A DNA stretch of 64,000 bases from DATCYX01 sp963714425. GTDB lineage: Bacteria; Chloroflexota; Anaerolineae; Anaerolineales; UBA4823. The DNA lies in assembly GCA_963714425.1 (NCBI GenBank), contig CAVQOI010000008.1, positions 310,001-374,000 of the forward strand. Direction: 5' to 3'. The position numbers were made by a program, and so were the translations under genes. The notes beneath the pieces were generated by a model. It had not been told where the DNA came from. It searched no databases and saw only the letters and a program-made list of their open reading frames with translations. Shown here one piece after another: positions 16,723 to 26,343 of the stretch (the stretch's first letter is position 1; every line of letters starts with the position of its first letter).

Positions 16723-19311
16723 ATGGATACAGACATGAAAAAGCTATTCTCGCCCCAGAAATTCCCCGATCCTAGTCATCTTTTGCGTAACCTCAAGTAT
16801 TGGCTAGCTGCAGGATTCTTAATACTCCTCAGCTTGCTTGTCTTGCGACCATCTCTCGTTACTGCAGAGAATCATTACCAGACTCCCGGACCCGATTTAT
16901 CGATTGATAAATCGCATACGGGAAATTTCCAGATTGGGGATACCGAAGCGTATACGATTGGGGTAACAAATGTCGGTGACGCAGCCGTTACCGGCGTAAT
17001 TACTGTTTCCGACACCCTTCCCACTGGCTTGACCTATGTTGTGTCAGGATCAGGAGGGGTTGGGTGGACCTGCAATGCTGTACTACAGGTAGTAACGTGC
17101 ACGCATGCCAATGCTGCCGGCTTGAATCCAAACCAGGATTATTCTCTCCAAATAAGAGTAACTGTAGGTCAGGCTGCTGCTCCCCAGGTAACAAATTCTG
17201 CCAGTGTCTCAAATGCATCGGACGTGAACAGCAATAATAATAGTGATGCTGATGTAACGATTATTGATAGCGCCGACCTCGCAGTTACCAAGTCTGTTTC
17301 AACATTATTCGCTGATGTGGGAGCGCCCATTACGTACACTATTGCCCTTTCGAATCTCGGGCCTTCAACCGCTACTGGCGTTGAATTAATCGACGCACTG
17401 CCGGGTGAGGTTACCTTTGCTAATTACACCGCCTCTCGGGGATCGTATAATTTCAACTCCGGGATATGGTCTGGAATTGGCAGTATGGCTGTGAGTGAAT
17501 CGATCACCCTCACAATTCGAGCTACAGTCGATTCTAGTCCTTACGGTACTGAAGTAACGAATGAAACGGACGGAATTTCTTCAGGCCTGTATGATTACAA
17601 TTTAACAAATAATGAAGACTCCGCCACCTTTGAGGTCGCTGCCGATGACCTTCTGAGAGTGACAAAGTCAGATAATAACAAATCGACCGTTGTGGCAAAT
17701 GAGATTTATACCTATACCATAACCGTTGAGAACGTGGGAGATGTGAACATCTCGGATTATGTGATCACTGACACGCTCTCCGCGTATCTCGAGATAATCA
17801 CCGACACAATGGGTGTCACTCACGTAAAAAGTGGGGATAATTATTATTGGGACATCACACAGGATTTAGGGGCAGGTACAGGTAGAGATTTTTTTGTCCG
17901 TGTAAGGGTCGATAACGTTCTCCCAGGTGCCAATACCTCAATAATTAATACGGTTGCAGTTGGATCGGATATCCCCGAGATCAACAAAACGAACAACTCT
18001 TCCACTGACACGAACACTGGATCAGGAACACGAAACGTAACCATCTCGAACACGGTCTCGCCTATTTCTGTACAAACTGGACAGAATGCAACGTATACCA
18101 TCCGGGTAAGTAATAGCGGGAGCGCCTCCGTTACTGATGTCGTTGTAACAGATACGTTCTCTCCGTATGTCGATATTATCAGCGCTGATACTAATCGGGG
18201 TAGTCGGACGATTAATACCTCGACGCGGGTCGTACGCGCTGATTTTGGCACACTCGCAGCTGATCAGACAGCCACCCTGACGGTCGTGGTGCGTGTCAAC
18301 ACCGTTGCTGCAGCCAACACTACTGTTTCGAATACTGCCACGATGACCTATAGATTTGGCTCTACGACATTTTCAGGGTCGGCGAGCGCCAGCTTTAGCC
18401 TGATTCGTTCGCCAATCTTACCCGGTACGGGAGGGGTCGAGCTGCCCAAATCTGCAGAAACTCCTTTATCGAGGGTCTATCTGATTGCCATACTCAGCGC
18501 CCTTGTACTTGCAATGCTTGGCGCTGCGATCTTGGTGTTTGGCTTGCGCGCCAGGGCTAGCCAGCCAGAGTGGGCAGGATGGGCAGTACGCATGGGCTTT
18601 ATGTTCAGCATAACAGCCTCACTCTTCGGGCTGGCAGCTTGGGGAGTATCGCGTGCAACCGGCAACGATCCCGTTCCTACGCTCCTGGCACAGATTAAAT
18701 CGGTTGGCAAGACTCAGGCGACACCTTTCCCGGTGGAGGACCCGCCCTGGGTTGGGCAAAATCCAGAAGGAGATCTGCAGGTTTTACCGGATTTCCCCAT
18801 CCCTGAACCGACAGATGTTGTGCCCGATGAGAATGGAGATCTCCCTGATACCAGCCCAGTGAATCGCATCGTTCTGCCTTCTCTTGGCATCGACACGGTC
18901 GTTAAATATGTGCCCTATGATGGCCTCACCTGGTTGATCGCTGGTTTGCAACAAGAGGTTGCCTGGATGGGCGATACATCCTGGCCGGGATTGGGTGGGA
19001 ATACCGGTCTGGCAGGGCATGTGTCCTTGCGAAATGGGCGGGATGGTCCCTTCCGCTACCTGTCTCAATTAGTGCCTTCGGATGAGATTACCATTTACAC
19101 TGAGGAAAACATATACACGTACAATGTGCGTGAGCAGCGCACTGTGACGGAGGCTGATTTCTCCGTCGTAAGGCCAACATCTGCCCCACAGCTCACTTTG
19201 ATTACCTGCGTGAACTGGGATGCTGGCACGGGATTTTACCGGGACAGACTGGTGGTATTTGCAGACCTAATCGGGGTCACTCCCTTAGAGGAGATCTCTC
19301 TTGGGAATTGA
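16723..19311 (+). CDS. Surface protein with DUF11 repeats, internal LPGTG motif and C-terminal sortase domain
   Basis: This 862-aa protein joins an adhesin-like ectodomain to a sortase. An N-terminal membrane/signal segment lies at about residues 28-48. Several DUF11 (Ig-like) repeats follow, with recurring phrases such as DLAVTKSVST, YTIALSNLGPS and VTDTFSPYVD. LPGTG at residues 566-570 is followed by a hydrophobic helix at about 586-609 and RAR, the layout of a sortase sorting signal. A second short hydrophobic stretch (about 626-645) precedes the sortase domain, which has catalytic H766 (GLAGHVS), C829 (LITCVNW) and R842 (YRDRLVVFA). An in-frame ATG at 16735 is an alternative start. The domains are clear; whether the sortase acts on its own LPGTG is unknown. 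Confidence 0.85.
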   Translation: MDTDMKKLFSPQKFPDPSHLLRNLKYWLAAGFLILLSLLVLRPSLVTAENHYQTPGPDLSIDKSHTGNFQIGDTEAYTIGVTNVGDAAVTGVITVSDTLPTGLTYVVSGSGGVGWTCNAVLQVVTCTHANAAGLNPNQDYSLQIRVTVGQAAAPQVTNSASVSNASDVNSNNNSDADVTIIDSADLAVTKSVSTLFADVGAPITYTIALSNLGPSTATGVELIDALPGEVTFANYTASRGSYNFNSGIWSGIGSMAVSESITLTIRATVDSSPYGTEVTNETDGISSGLYDYNLTNNEDSATFEVAADDLLRVTKSDNNKSTVVANEIYTYTITVENVGDVNISDYVITDTLSAYLEIITDTMGVTHVKSGDNYYWDITQDLGAGTGRDFFVRVRVDNVLPGANTSIINTVAVGSDIPEINKTNNSSTDTNTGSGTRNVTISNTVSPISVQTGQNATYTIRVSNSGSASVTDVVVTDTFSPYVDIISADTNRGSRTINTSTRVVRADFGTLAADQTATLTVVVRVNTVAAANTTVSNTATMTYRFGSTTFSGSASASFSLIRSPILPGTGGVELPKSAETPLSRVYLIAILSALVLAMLGAAILVFGLRARASQPEWAGWAVRMGFMFSITASLFGLAAWGVSRATGNDPVPTLLAQIKSVGKTQATPFPVEDPPWVGQNPEGDLQVLPDFPIPEPTDVVPDENGDLPDTSPVNRIVLPSLGIDTVVKYVPYDGLTWLIAGLQQEVAWMGDTSWPGLGGNTGLAGHVSLRNGRDGPFRYLSQLVPSDEITIYTEENIYTYNVREQRTVTEADFSVVRPTSAPQLTLITCVNWDAGTGFYRDRLVVFADLIGVTPLEEISLGN

Positions 19312-19436
19312 AGGGAAAGCTGCTCGGACGCACACATTGTCCTTCCAAAATGAAGTGACAGAAGTGTGCCGAGTTGAGAAATCGTTTAATAAATTGCCTT
19401 CTCAATTTTTCAGGGCGTTCATTCTACTGGAGCCGT

Positions 19437-20129
19437 ATGGTTGAAGCCCCACTGATACTTTACGCAGATGATGATTACGATAGCCAGCAATCCGTGTTTC
19501 TGGTCTTGGAAGACGCGGGAATGCAGGTCGTGTTTGCTGAAAATGGGGCGAGAGCGGTTGATCACTTGTCTGCCCAGCCAGTCGACCTGGTTGTGTTGGA
19601 TGTTATGATGCCAGAGATGGATGGTTTGGAAGCCTGCGAGATAATTCGCAATGAGTCTAATGTCCCGATTATCCTATTAACTGCGCGGGGAAGAGAGGAA
19701 GACATTCTAAGGGGTTTTCAAGCGGGGGCGGACGATTATGTGGTCAAGCCGTTTAAACCGCGCGAGCTGGTAGCGCGCATCAGCGCTTTGTTGCGTAGGA
19801 CTACGAGTGTGCCCTTAGCCAGCCGTAAGCTGATCACCTATGATGATCTCAGCCTTGATCTTGAATCTCGATGCGTAATTCAATCAGACAGGCAAATTGA
19901 AGTGTCGCCAATGGAATTCCGGCTATTAAAATACTTGATTCAGAATGCGGGGATCGTTGTCAGTAAAGAAGAGCTGCTGCGTGATGTTTGGGGTTACGCG
20001 GCTTCCTCGGGAGATATGAACCTGATCGAAGCAACCATCCGGCGTTTGCGCCAAAAAATCGAAACCGACCCATCTCACCCGCGTTACATTCAAACTGTGT
20101 GGGGTGCAGGCTACCGCTTTGGTGATTGA
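19437..20129 (+). CDS. OmpR/PhoB-family response regulator
   Basis: This 230-aa DNA-binding regulator has a receiver domain with the acidic cluster D11-D13, phospho-acceptor D55 (LVVLDVMMPEMDG), T82 and K104 (VVKPFKPREL). A C-terminal winged helix follows (EFRLLKYLIQNAG and IRRLRQKIETD). ATG 19437 is chosen because a GGAG lies just upstream and the receiver domain starts there; the frame extends upstream to a TTG at 19374. No histidine kinase gene is adjacent, so it is an orphan regulator. Its targets cannot be inferred. Confidence 0.93.
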   Translation: MVEAPLILYADDDYDSQQSVFLVLEDAGMQVVFAENGARAVDHLSAQPVDLVVLDVMMPEMDGLEACEIIRNESNVPIILLTARGREEDILRGFQAGADDYVVKPFKPRELVARISALLRRTTSVPLASRKLITYDDLSLDLESRCVIQSDRQIEVSPMEFRLLKYLIQNAGIVVSKEELLRDVWGYAASSGDMNLIEATIRRLRQKIETDPSHPRYIQTVWGAGYRFGD

Positions 20130-20224
20130 ATGTCGCTTATGATAATTCGTGTGAAAATATTTGGTTTTTTATCGCGAGCAGTAGACCTATAAGGCTCTAT
20201 TAAACCAGGCAGTTCCCGTACGTA

Positions 20225-21841
20225 CTAATCTAATCCGTTGAAAATCCACTGTCCGCCCAGCATGGTCGCAACTGGGTGTATCTCTTTGATTTCGTCTGAT
20301 GGGCACATGAACATGTCAGTTGAGAGCACGAGCAGATCTGCCAAGTAACCCGGAGCAAGCCTGCCAAGGCGGTCTTCCATCCCTGCCAGATAGGCTGGAC
20401 CAAGCGTGTAGCCTGCTAAAGCTTCTTGGATGCTGAGTCTTTGAGCTGCATACCACCCATCGGTTCCTGGGCTGCCATCTGCACGCCTGCGTGTTACAGC
20501 AGCGTGTAATCCCCAGAATGGATTTGGGGATTCAACTGGCGCATCTGAGCCAAACGCGAGCATAGCGCCGTGCTGGAGCTGTGTCCGCCAGGCGTAAGCA
20601 AAAGCACTGCGCTTTCCCCAATACCTATCAGCCATATCCATATCCGAGGTTGCATGGATCGGCTGCATCGAAGCAACAATCCCCGATGCTGCCAGTCGCC
20701 CGGCATCATCGGGATGGATGAGCTGGACGTGTTCAATCCGGTGGCGTAATCGCTGTGTTTTTCCGTCCTCACCACCCTTAAGTTTGTTTTCGTATTTGCG
20801 TAATTGCATAAACGCATTCAGGACTTCATGATTGGCGCGGTCGCCGATCGCATGTACAGCCAGGGAAAAGCCAGCTGCAACAGCCTGGCGCCCGCGTTCG
20901 TAGAGCTCTTCTCCGTCTAGCATGAGCATGCCGCGGTTTTCCGTCTCCCCCTCGTAGGGCTGCAGCATTGCCGCTGTCTGCGGACCCAAAGCACCATCTG
21001 CAAATGCTTTAAGCCCCCCAATGCGCAATAGATCGTCTCCAAAACCGGTGCGCAATCCAACAGCGATCGCGTGTGACAGATCTTCGAGCGGGATGCTTTT
21101 CACCACTCGTAGGGAGAGTTCGCCGCGTTGGTGCAGAGATTGAAGCGCATAGAAACACCGCCTCCGGTCGAAATCATGCAGGCCTGTTAGGCCTAGTTTT
21201 GCTAAAAGCGGCAATGCACCTCGAATTGCATGTTCGACCTGAGCGGTTGTAGGTTCTGGGATTGCCACTTTCACCAGCTCCACTGCGGTCTCGAGTAGAA
21301 TCCCATTTGGGTTTCCGTGCGAATCACGCACAATCTGCCCATCAGGGGGATCGGGAGTGGTATTGTGGATATTTGCAGCAGCCAGAGCAGCGCTGTTCGC
21401 CCAGGCTGAATGCAGCGACTTGCTGGAAAGATACACAGGATTATTTGGAGCTACAGCATCCAGAGTCGCAGCGTTGCCATAACCTTCTGGCCATGTATTC
21501 TGGTTCCATCCGTGACCTAAAATCCACTGACCGGGGGGTGTACGAATGACTCTCTCTGCAACGCGCTGGATGCACTCCTGGCGAGAGTTTGTCTCAGCGT
21601 CGATGTTCTGCAGTCCAAGGGAATATTGCTCCAGGTGGATGTGTGCATCGATCAGTCCGGGAATTACCGCCCGTCCTGCAAGGTCGATGATTTCCACATT
21701 CTGCCCTTTCCTTACTTCTGCCATCGCCTGCAGGTTGTTGCCTACCAGCGCAATACGGTTTCCATCAATGGCAATCGCTGCTGCTATCGGCTGCTCTGGA
21801 TTTTGGGTGTAAATTGTCGCGTTATGGAGAATTTTGATCAT
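20225..21841 (-). CDS. Amidohydrolase family 3 protein (YtcJ-like)
   Basis: This 538-aa metal-dependent hydrolase has the N-terminal beta-sandwich typical of the family, the metal-binding DAHIHLEQ motif near residue 66, further ligand histidines in AVHAIGDRAN and HRIEHVQLI, and the catalytic aspartate in AFGSDAPVE. The C-terminus (GRLAPGYLADLLVL) closes the composite domain as usual. It is probably cytoplasmic. Its start overlaps the parB stop by 4 bp, so it is the last gene of the PfkB-parA-parB operon. The substrate is unknown; family members act on N-acylated or formylated compounds. Confidence 0.9.
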   Translation of the reverse strand: MIKILHNATIYTQNPEQPIAAAIAIDGNRIALVGNNLQAMAEVRKGQNVEIIDLAGRAVIPGLIDAHIHLEQYSLGLQNIDAETNSRQECIQRVAERVIRTPPGQWILGHGWNQNTWPEGYGNAATLDAVAPNNPVYLSSKSLHSAWANSAALAAANIHNTTPDPPDGQIVRDSHGNPNGILLETAVELVKVAIPEPTTAQVEHAIRGALPLLAKLGLTGLHDFDRRRCFYALQSLHQRGELSLRVVKSIPLEDLSHAIAVGLRTGFGDDLLRIGGLKAFADGALGPQTAAMLQPYEGETENRGMLMLDGEELYERGRQAVAAGFSLAVHAIGDRANHEVLNAFMQLRKYENKLKGGEDGKTQRLRHRIEHVQLIHPDDAGRLAASGIVASMQPIHATSDMDMADRYWGKRSAFAYAWRTQLQHGAMLAFGSDAPVESPNPFWGLHAAVTRRRADGSPGTDGWYAAQRLSIQEALAGYTLGPAYLAGMEDRLGRLAPGYLADLLVLSTDMFMCPSDEIKEIHPVATMLGGQWIFNGLD

Positions 21842-22689
21842 TCGTTTATGATCATTTTAATGAGGCTGTCCAATTCTTCATCGGAATAATAGTGGATCAC
21901 CATAGTTCCCCCTTTTTGGTATCGGTTTATCTTGACCCTTGTCCCCAAGCGGGAACGTAATCTTTCCTCAAGCGCCGCCACCTCTGGAGAGGGGAGCGGT
22001 TTTGGTTGCCGAACTGGCTTCAATCCAGAGAGCTTACGTACGAGTTCCTCAGTCTGTCTAACGTTCAATTCAAGTTTGATAATGCTTCGTAAAGCCGCTT
22101 CTTGCGAATCGATTGTTGCTAGAGCGAGCAGTGCACGCGCGTGACCTTCACTGATCAGCTTGTCTTCCAGCGCTTTCCGGACAGTGGCAGGCAATTTTTG
22201 CAGGCGTAAAGTGTTGGTTACAGCGGCCCGGCTTTTCCCAACCCGAGCTGCCACCTCTTCATGCGAGAGAGCAAAGTCTTCGACCAGCTGTCGATAAGCC
22301 TCAGCAGCTTCCAAAGGAGTCAGGTCGGCGCGCTGCAAGTTTTCGATCAATGCAAGCTCTAGTCGCTCTTGATCGCTGGCCTGGCGTATGATGGCAGGGA
22401 TCATGTCTAATCCGGCAAGGCGCGCCGCCATTAACCTTCGTTGCCCTGAGATTAAAAAATAACGATCTTTCAGATCATCATAAGTAACCAGAATAGGCTG
22501 TAGGACGCCATGCTCTCTTATCGATGCAGCCAGCTCTTCCAGCTCTTCCGGATCGAAATGTGCCCGCGGCTGGCGCGGGTTTGCCGAAACGCGATCAATG
22601 GAGATGGAGCTCGTGCCAGAAAGTACAGGCTGCTCGGTGGCTGGGATAAGAGCCGCTAACCCACGGCCTAAACTTGGTCTGCGAGGCAT
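21838..22689 (-). CDS. parB: Chromosome partitioning protein ParB
   Basis: This 283-aa CTP-dependent clamp protein binds centromere-like parS sites and works with ParA in chromosome segregation. The N-terminus has the short RPSLGRGLAALIP motif typical of ParB. The ParB/Srx domain includes NPRQPRAHFD and the SGQRRLMAARLAG box, a variant of the usual GERR motif. A helix-turn-helix follows (LSHEEVAARVGKSRAAVTNTL). The C-terminal dimerisation region ends the protein. It lies 7 bp after parA. No parS palindrome close to the usual consensus was noticed in the window. Confidence 0.95.
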   Translation of the reverse strand: MPRRPSLGRGLAALIPATEQPVLSGTSSISIDRVSANPRQPRAHFDPEELEELAASIREHGVLQPILVTYDDLKDRYFLISGQRRLMAARLAGLDMIPAIIRQASDQERLELALIENLQRADLTPLEAAEAYRQLVEDFALSHEEVAARVGKSRAAVTNTLRLQKLPATVRKALEDKLISEGHARALLALATIDSQEAALRSIIKLELNVRQTEELVRKLSGLKPVRQPKPLPSPEVAALEERLRSRLGTRVKINRYQKGGTMVIHYYSDEELDSLIKMIINE

Positions 22690-22696
22690 GGTTATA

Positions 22697-23491
22697 TCAA
22701 ACCTCCTGAGCGATGGGAATGCTCACGCCATCTCTTTCGAGTAGTTCGCGCGCCAGAGCTGCATAAGCCGTCGCACCGGGCGAGGAAGGCGCATAAAATG
22801 AGATAGGCTGCCCATAGGATGGCGCCTCTGCAAGCCGGACAGAGCGTGGGATGATGGTTTCAAAAACCTGGTCGGGGAAAAAGCGGCGAACTTCTTTGAC
22901 TACGTCTTGGGATAGATTCGTCCGGCCGTCAAACATTGTCATCAAAACGCCTCGGATCAATAATCCTGGGAATAGCGCACCACGCACACGGTTCAATGTT
23001 TGGGTAAGCTGGCTCAGTCCTTCCAATGCCAGATATTCACACTGCACAGGAATGATTACACCGTCCTGAGCAGTGACAATCCCATTAAGCGTCAGCAGTC
23101 CAAGTGATGGAGGGCAGTCCACCAGGACGTAATCATAACGGTCTATGAGAGGTGCAAGTGCCTTTTTTAGCCGGGTCTCACGTGCCAACTCGGGAACCAG
23201 CTCGACCTCAGCACCAGCTAGCGCTGGGGTGGAAGGCAAGATGGATATTTTGAGTCTTGGGTTATGAAGAATGAAACTGGCTGGAGGTGCCGAACCGATC
23301 AGCGCTTCGTAGGTTCCTCCCCGCACGGTGTTCCGATCGATATTTAAGCAAGATGAGGCATTGGCTTGAGGGTCCAGGTCTACCAGCAGGACACGTTGCC
23401 CATTGTATGCGAGGTATGCTCCCAGGTTGATTGCTGTAGTTGTCTTACCTACTCCGCCTTTCTGGTTGACCAGCGTATAGACACGCCCCAT
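22697..23491 (-). CDS. parA: Chromosome partitioning ATPase ParA (Soj)
   Basis: This 264-aa Walker-type ATPase drives segregation together with ParB. It has the deviant Walker A KGGVGKTTT at residues 11-19, the VLLVDLDPQANAS switch region and the VLVDCPPSLG Walker B segment. ATG at 23491 is chosen over an upstream start at 23512, because it gives the usual MGRVYTLVNQKGG N-terminus and overlaps the upstream PfkB stop as TAATG, with GAGG just before it. Together with parB, PfkB and the amidohydrolase it forms a four-gene operon. Confidence 0.95.
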   Translation of the reverse strand: MGRVYTLVNQKGGVGKTTTAINLGAYLAYNGQRVLLVDLDPQANASSCLNIDRNTVRGGTYEALIGSAPPASFILHNPRLKISILPSTPALAGAEVELVPELARETRLKKALAPLIDRYDYVLVDCPPSLGLLTLNGIVTAQDGVIIPVQCEYLALEGLSQLTQTLNRVRGALFPGLLIRGVLMTMFDGRTNLSQDVVKEVRRFFPDQVFETIIPRSVRLAEAPSYGQPISFYAPSSPGATAYAALARELLERDGVSIPIAQEV

Positions 23492-24339
23492 TAAAATACC
23501 TCGACCATACACTCTTCGATTTCTTCGGGTGTGGGGATGCTATCCAAACCAGTTCGTGTGACGGAGAAAGCAGCCAGCAGGGTGGCAAAACGCGCCGCTT
23601 CCCACGGGTCTCGAGTGGTGAAGAGCCGGACAAGGAATGCAGCAGCATAAATATCTCCGGCACCTGTATCATCTTCAGCCACCATCTTGGGTGCGTGGAA
23701 GCGACGCACGTCGCCATTCCAATAGAGGCGCGAACCACGCGCTCCTTCGGTCACCGCAAGTATCCGGCATGCAGACGCCAGATCACTGATGATCTCTTCA
23801 TCCCCACCCACATCGTCAAGACTGATGATGCAAGCGCCCACCCTCTGGAGAACGAAGGTAGATTCAGGCCATTCGCTAATACTTACACGCCCACTCGAAT
23901 CCCAATGACGCAGCCATCCCTGTGGTGTGACCCCGATCAACGACGAGGGAAAATTGCGAACCAGAGCTGGCTCCACTTCTTGAGCTACAGGACCAAGGTG
24001 CACGATCGATGGATTTCGCCATGTATCGGGGACCAGATTCAAGCTAAGCGCGGGAGCGGTATGGTGTATGAATTGCACACGCCCCTCAGGGGAATTTAAA
24101 TTTTCAAACGTAGTGCTGGATTCGGTTGGAAAACTGGCGACCGGAATTTGACGTAACGCGCCTAGCGGAAGTTCTTCTCCCCAAGAAGTAGCAATTCCTA
24201 CGCGAAGACCCAGGGCGCGAGCTGTAAGGGCTGCGTAAGCTGCAGTCCCTCCTATGCGCTCACCCTCGTCTCTGACGTCTCTCGTAAGATGGCCGATCAC
24301 CAAATAATCAACCGGTTCCAGGCTTGTGAGTTGGTACAT
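23491..24339 (-). CDS. PfkB-family carbohydrate/nucleoside kinase
   Basis: This 282-aa ribokinase-fold enzyme phosphorylates a sugar or nucleoside with ATP. The N-terminal GGTAAYAALTARALG segment matches PfkB signature 1, and DDTGAGDIYAAAFLVRL contains the catalytic aspartate and anion-hole motif of signature 2. It is slightly shorter than typical members (about 300-330 aa). It is the first gene of the parAB operon and its stop overlaps the parA start. A TATAAT box lies 6 bp upstream of its ATG, so its mRNA may be leaderless. The substrate cannot be told. Confidence 0.88.
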   Translation of the reverse strand: MYQLTSLEPVDYLVIGHLTRDVRDEGERIGGTAAYAALTARALGLRVGIATSWGEELPLGALRQIPVASFPTESSTTFENLNSPEGRVQFIHHTAPALSLNLVPDTWRNPSIVHLGPVAQEVEPALVRNFPSSLIGVTPQGWLRHWDSSGRVSISEWPESTFVLQRVGACIISLDDVGGDEEIISDLASACRILAVTEGARGSRLYWNGDVRRFHAPKMVAEDDTGAGDIYAAAFLVRLFTTRDPWEAARFATLLAAFSVTRTGLDSIPTPEEIEECMVEVF

Positions 24340-24345
24340 GCGATT

Positions 24346-24351
24346 ATTATA
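24346..24351 (-). promoter_or_regulatory. Candidate -10 box of a leaderless promoter (PfkB-parAB operon)
   Basis: On the minus strand TATAAT is followed by only 6 nt before the ATG of the PfkB gene. Transcription starting about 7 nt after the box would begin at the A of the start codon. The -35 region is A/T-rich with no clear hexamer. No ribosome-binding site fits in the gap, which agrees with leaderless translation. Confidence 0.5.
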
Positions 24352-24445
24352 ACGGAAAATATTTTTTTATTACTTTCCCACAGTGTACGGGATAGGATAT
24401 TGCCCGTTGGCGGGGTAATTCTGCCAGCGGCGCTGTCCAGAGTAT

Positions 24446-26164
24446 TCAGCTGTCCGTATGGTTATGCCAGAGGGAAAAATCGCGCAGAATAGAGTCCCCG
24501 ATAAATTCGCGCATGATCGAGTTATCGGGGATCAAATCGCTTTCAATGGGGAGAAACCATTCAAGAAATGCAAGCAGGCGCTTGGCTTCAACATATTCTG
24601 GCTTGCCGTATGGCACCTGGCGTAGAAGCGGCTCGACCAGTGGCTTGAGTACACTCACCTCGTAGACCAATGCCGAATTGAACATGATATCTGCATTCTC
24701 TTGATAAGGAAAAATGAAGCGCTTCTCGCCTCTGCGCACAGATTCCCAACGCTGAATGGTCTGCTGAGCATTGTAACCACGCTCGCGCGCATCGCGCACG
24801 ATCCGACGAATCAGGCGTGTATCGGTTGTAGATACTCGGTTGTGGCGGTCTAGGTTCAGTTGGGTTAGTGCAGAGACGTAAAGGCGGAAAGTATTTTCGG
24901 GTGAGATGTTCACCGTCAATGCAGGATTCAACCCGTGGATCCCTTCTAGGATGATAATCTCCCCCGATCGTAATTGAATCTCTTCGCCGGGTTCACTCCG
25001 ACCATTGATGAAATCGAATCGTGGGATCTGGACGGTCTCACCGGCAGCAAGTCGGCGAAGATCGTCTGATAAGCGCGCATAGTCGAGGGCTTCGATCGTT
25101 TCAAAATCCAATTCGCCATTCTCATCATGGGGTGTATGCTGGCGGTCGACAAAGTAATTATCCATCTCTAGTGGATATGGTGATATTCCACGCGCCAGCA
25201 TCTGGATCGAGAGCCGCCTGGCAAAAGTGGTCTTTCCGGAGGATGATGGACCAGCGATGAAAACAACTCGGATGGCATTGCGCCATTCTGCAATTTGTGC
25301 CGCGATCTCTGTAATCTGCTGCTCATGGAGCGCTTCGGATACCAGGATGACCTCATGAATACGTCCAGCGCGGATTGCATCGTTTAGAGCACCAGCATTA
25401 GAAATACCCAGCCGTTGCAACCAGTCTCCATAACGCCGGAAGGCGACCAACAACTTGGGATATTCTGGAACAGGCAGTAATTGTGTCGGCGAGTTGCGTC
25501 TGGGGAACCGTAAGGTAAATCCGTCACCGGTTGGCCTTAGTGCGAACCATCGTAAGTATCCTGTAGAAGGAACCATGTATCCGTGGTGGTAATCTTGAAA
25601 ATCTTCCAGCTGGTATAACGTCAGGTAATCCTTCTGGCGGTGCATGAGCAAGTGCACTTTATCGTTCGCGCCTTTCGCTGTGAAATATGCGATCGCTTCA
25701 GCGAGAGGGACTTCTTTTCGCTGGAAAGGCAAGTCATTGTCAACTAATTCCTTCATCTTCGCAATCAGAAGGTTTAGCTCATCGTTATTCAGTGGAGCAC
25801 GCCCCGACACCTGGCAATAATATCCACCCGAAGCCACCGAATGGTCAACAGTGAGGACTGCGCCTGGAAAGCAGCTATCAAACGTTGATTCGAGCATGAA
25901 CACCAATGACCGGCGGTATATGCGAGCGCCATCTGCGTCACTCATCGTAACCGGGCGCACTTTGGAATCCATCAGGATAGGATAGGTGAGCTCACGCAGC
26001 TCATTGTTGACGATGGCTCCAACGATCGGTGCAGGCACCTCGTTTGCTATTAAAGACAGGAAGTCACCGACCGGCTTACCGCGTGGTCCTTGTATAGCCC
26101 TGCCGTCGGGCAGATGTACTTCGATCGTCGATCGAGGGGTTACAAAATTTACCGAATTTTCCAT
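24446..26164 (-). CDS. Uridine kinase-like nucleoside kinase with N-terminal TGS/ThrRS-like domains
   Basis: This 572-aa cytoplasmic enzyme has three parts. Residues 1-80 form a TGS-like domain (VHLPDGRAIQGPRGKPVGDF). A ThrRS second-additional-domain-like region follows, to about 230. The C-terminal half is a uridine kinase/phosphoribulokinase domain with P-loop AGPSSSGKTTFA (K311), EMDNYFVDRQHTP, FDFINGRS and EGIHGLNP. This fusion is known in several phyla and is annotated as a nucleoside kinase. It stands alone on the minus strand between the gcv terminator and the parAB promoter. Uridine or cytidine is the likely substrate, from family knowledge. Confidence 0.9.
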   Translation of the reverse strand: MENSVNFVTPRSTIEVHLPDGRAIQGPRGKPVGDFLSLIANEVPAPIVGAIVNNELRELTYPILMDSKVRPVTMSDADGARIYRRSLVFMLESTFDSCFPGAVLTVDHSVASGGYYCQVSGRAPLNNDELNLLIAKMKELVDNDLPFQRKEVPLAEAIAYFTAKGANDKVHLLMHRQKDYLTLYQLEDFQDYHHGYMVPSTGYLRWFALRPTGDGFTLRFPRRNSPTQLLPVPEYPKLLVAFRRYGDWLQRLGISNAGALNDAIRAGRIHEVILVSEALHEQQITEIAAQIAEWRNAIRVVFIAGPSSSGKTTFARRLSIQMLARGISPYPLEMDNYFVDRQHTPHDENGELDFETIEALDYARLSDDLRRLAAGETVQIPRFDFINGRSEPGEEIQLRSGEIIILEGIHGLNPALTVNISPENTFRLYVSALTQLNLDRHNRVSTTDTRLIRRIVRDARERGYNAQQTIQRWESVRRGEKRFIFPYQENADIMFNSALVYEVSVLKPLVEPLLRQVPYGKPEYVEAKRLLAFLEWFLPIESDLIPDNSIMREFIGDSILRDFSLWHNHTDS

Positions 26165-26272
26165 TCAGTTGCGCATAGCTGAACCATTGGGATAAAATGG
26201 AGGGATATTGTAACATGCTGAAGACGTTGAAAGATTACAACTCTTCAGGGTGTATTGTCAATTTAGTAAGGC

Positions 26273-26315
26273 AAAAAGCGTTCTCCGCTGGTAATGAAGT
26301 CCCAGCGGAGAACGC
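26273..26315 (-). terminator. Intrinsic terminator of the gcv operon
   Basis: A perfect 14-bp stem (GCGTTCTCCGCTGG and its complement) with a 10-nt loop is followed on the minus strand by TTTTT. It lies 29 bp after the gcvPB stop codon, so it ends the glycine cleavage transcript before the uridine kinase gene. Confidence 0.9.
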
Positions 26316-26343
26316 GCATCTCAGTGGTTTGTCCGGGAGGGAT

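Noticed and set aside
21838..23491. parS sites near parAB
   Set aside because: No palindrome close to the usual TGTTTCACGTGAAACA consensus was seen by eye; a motif scan would be needed.
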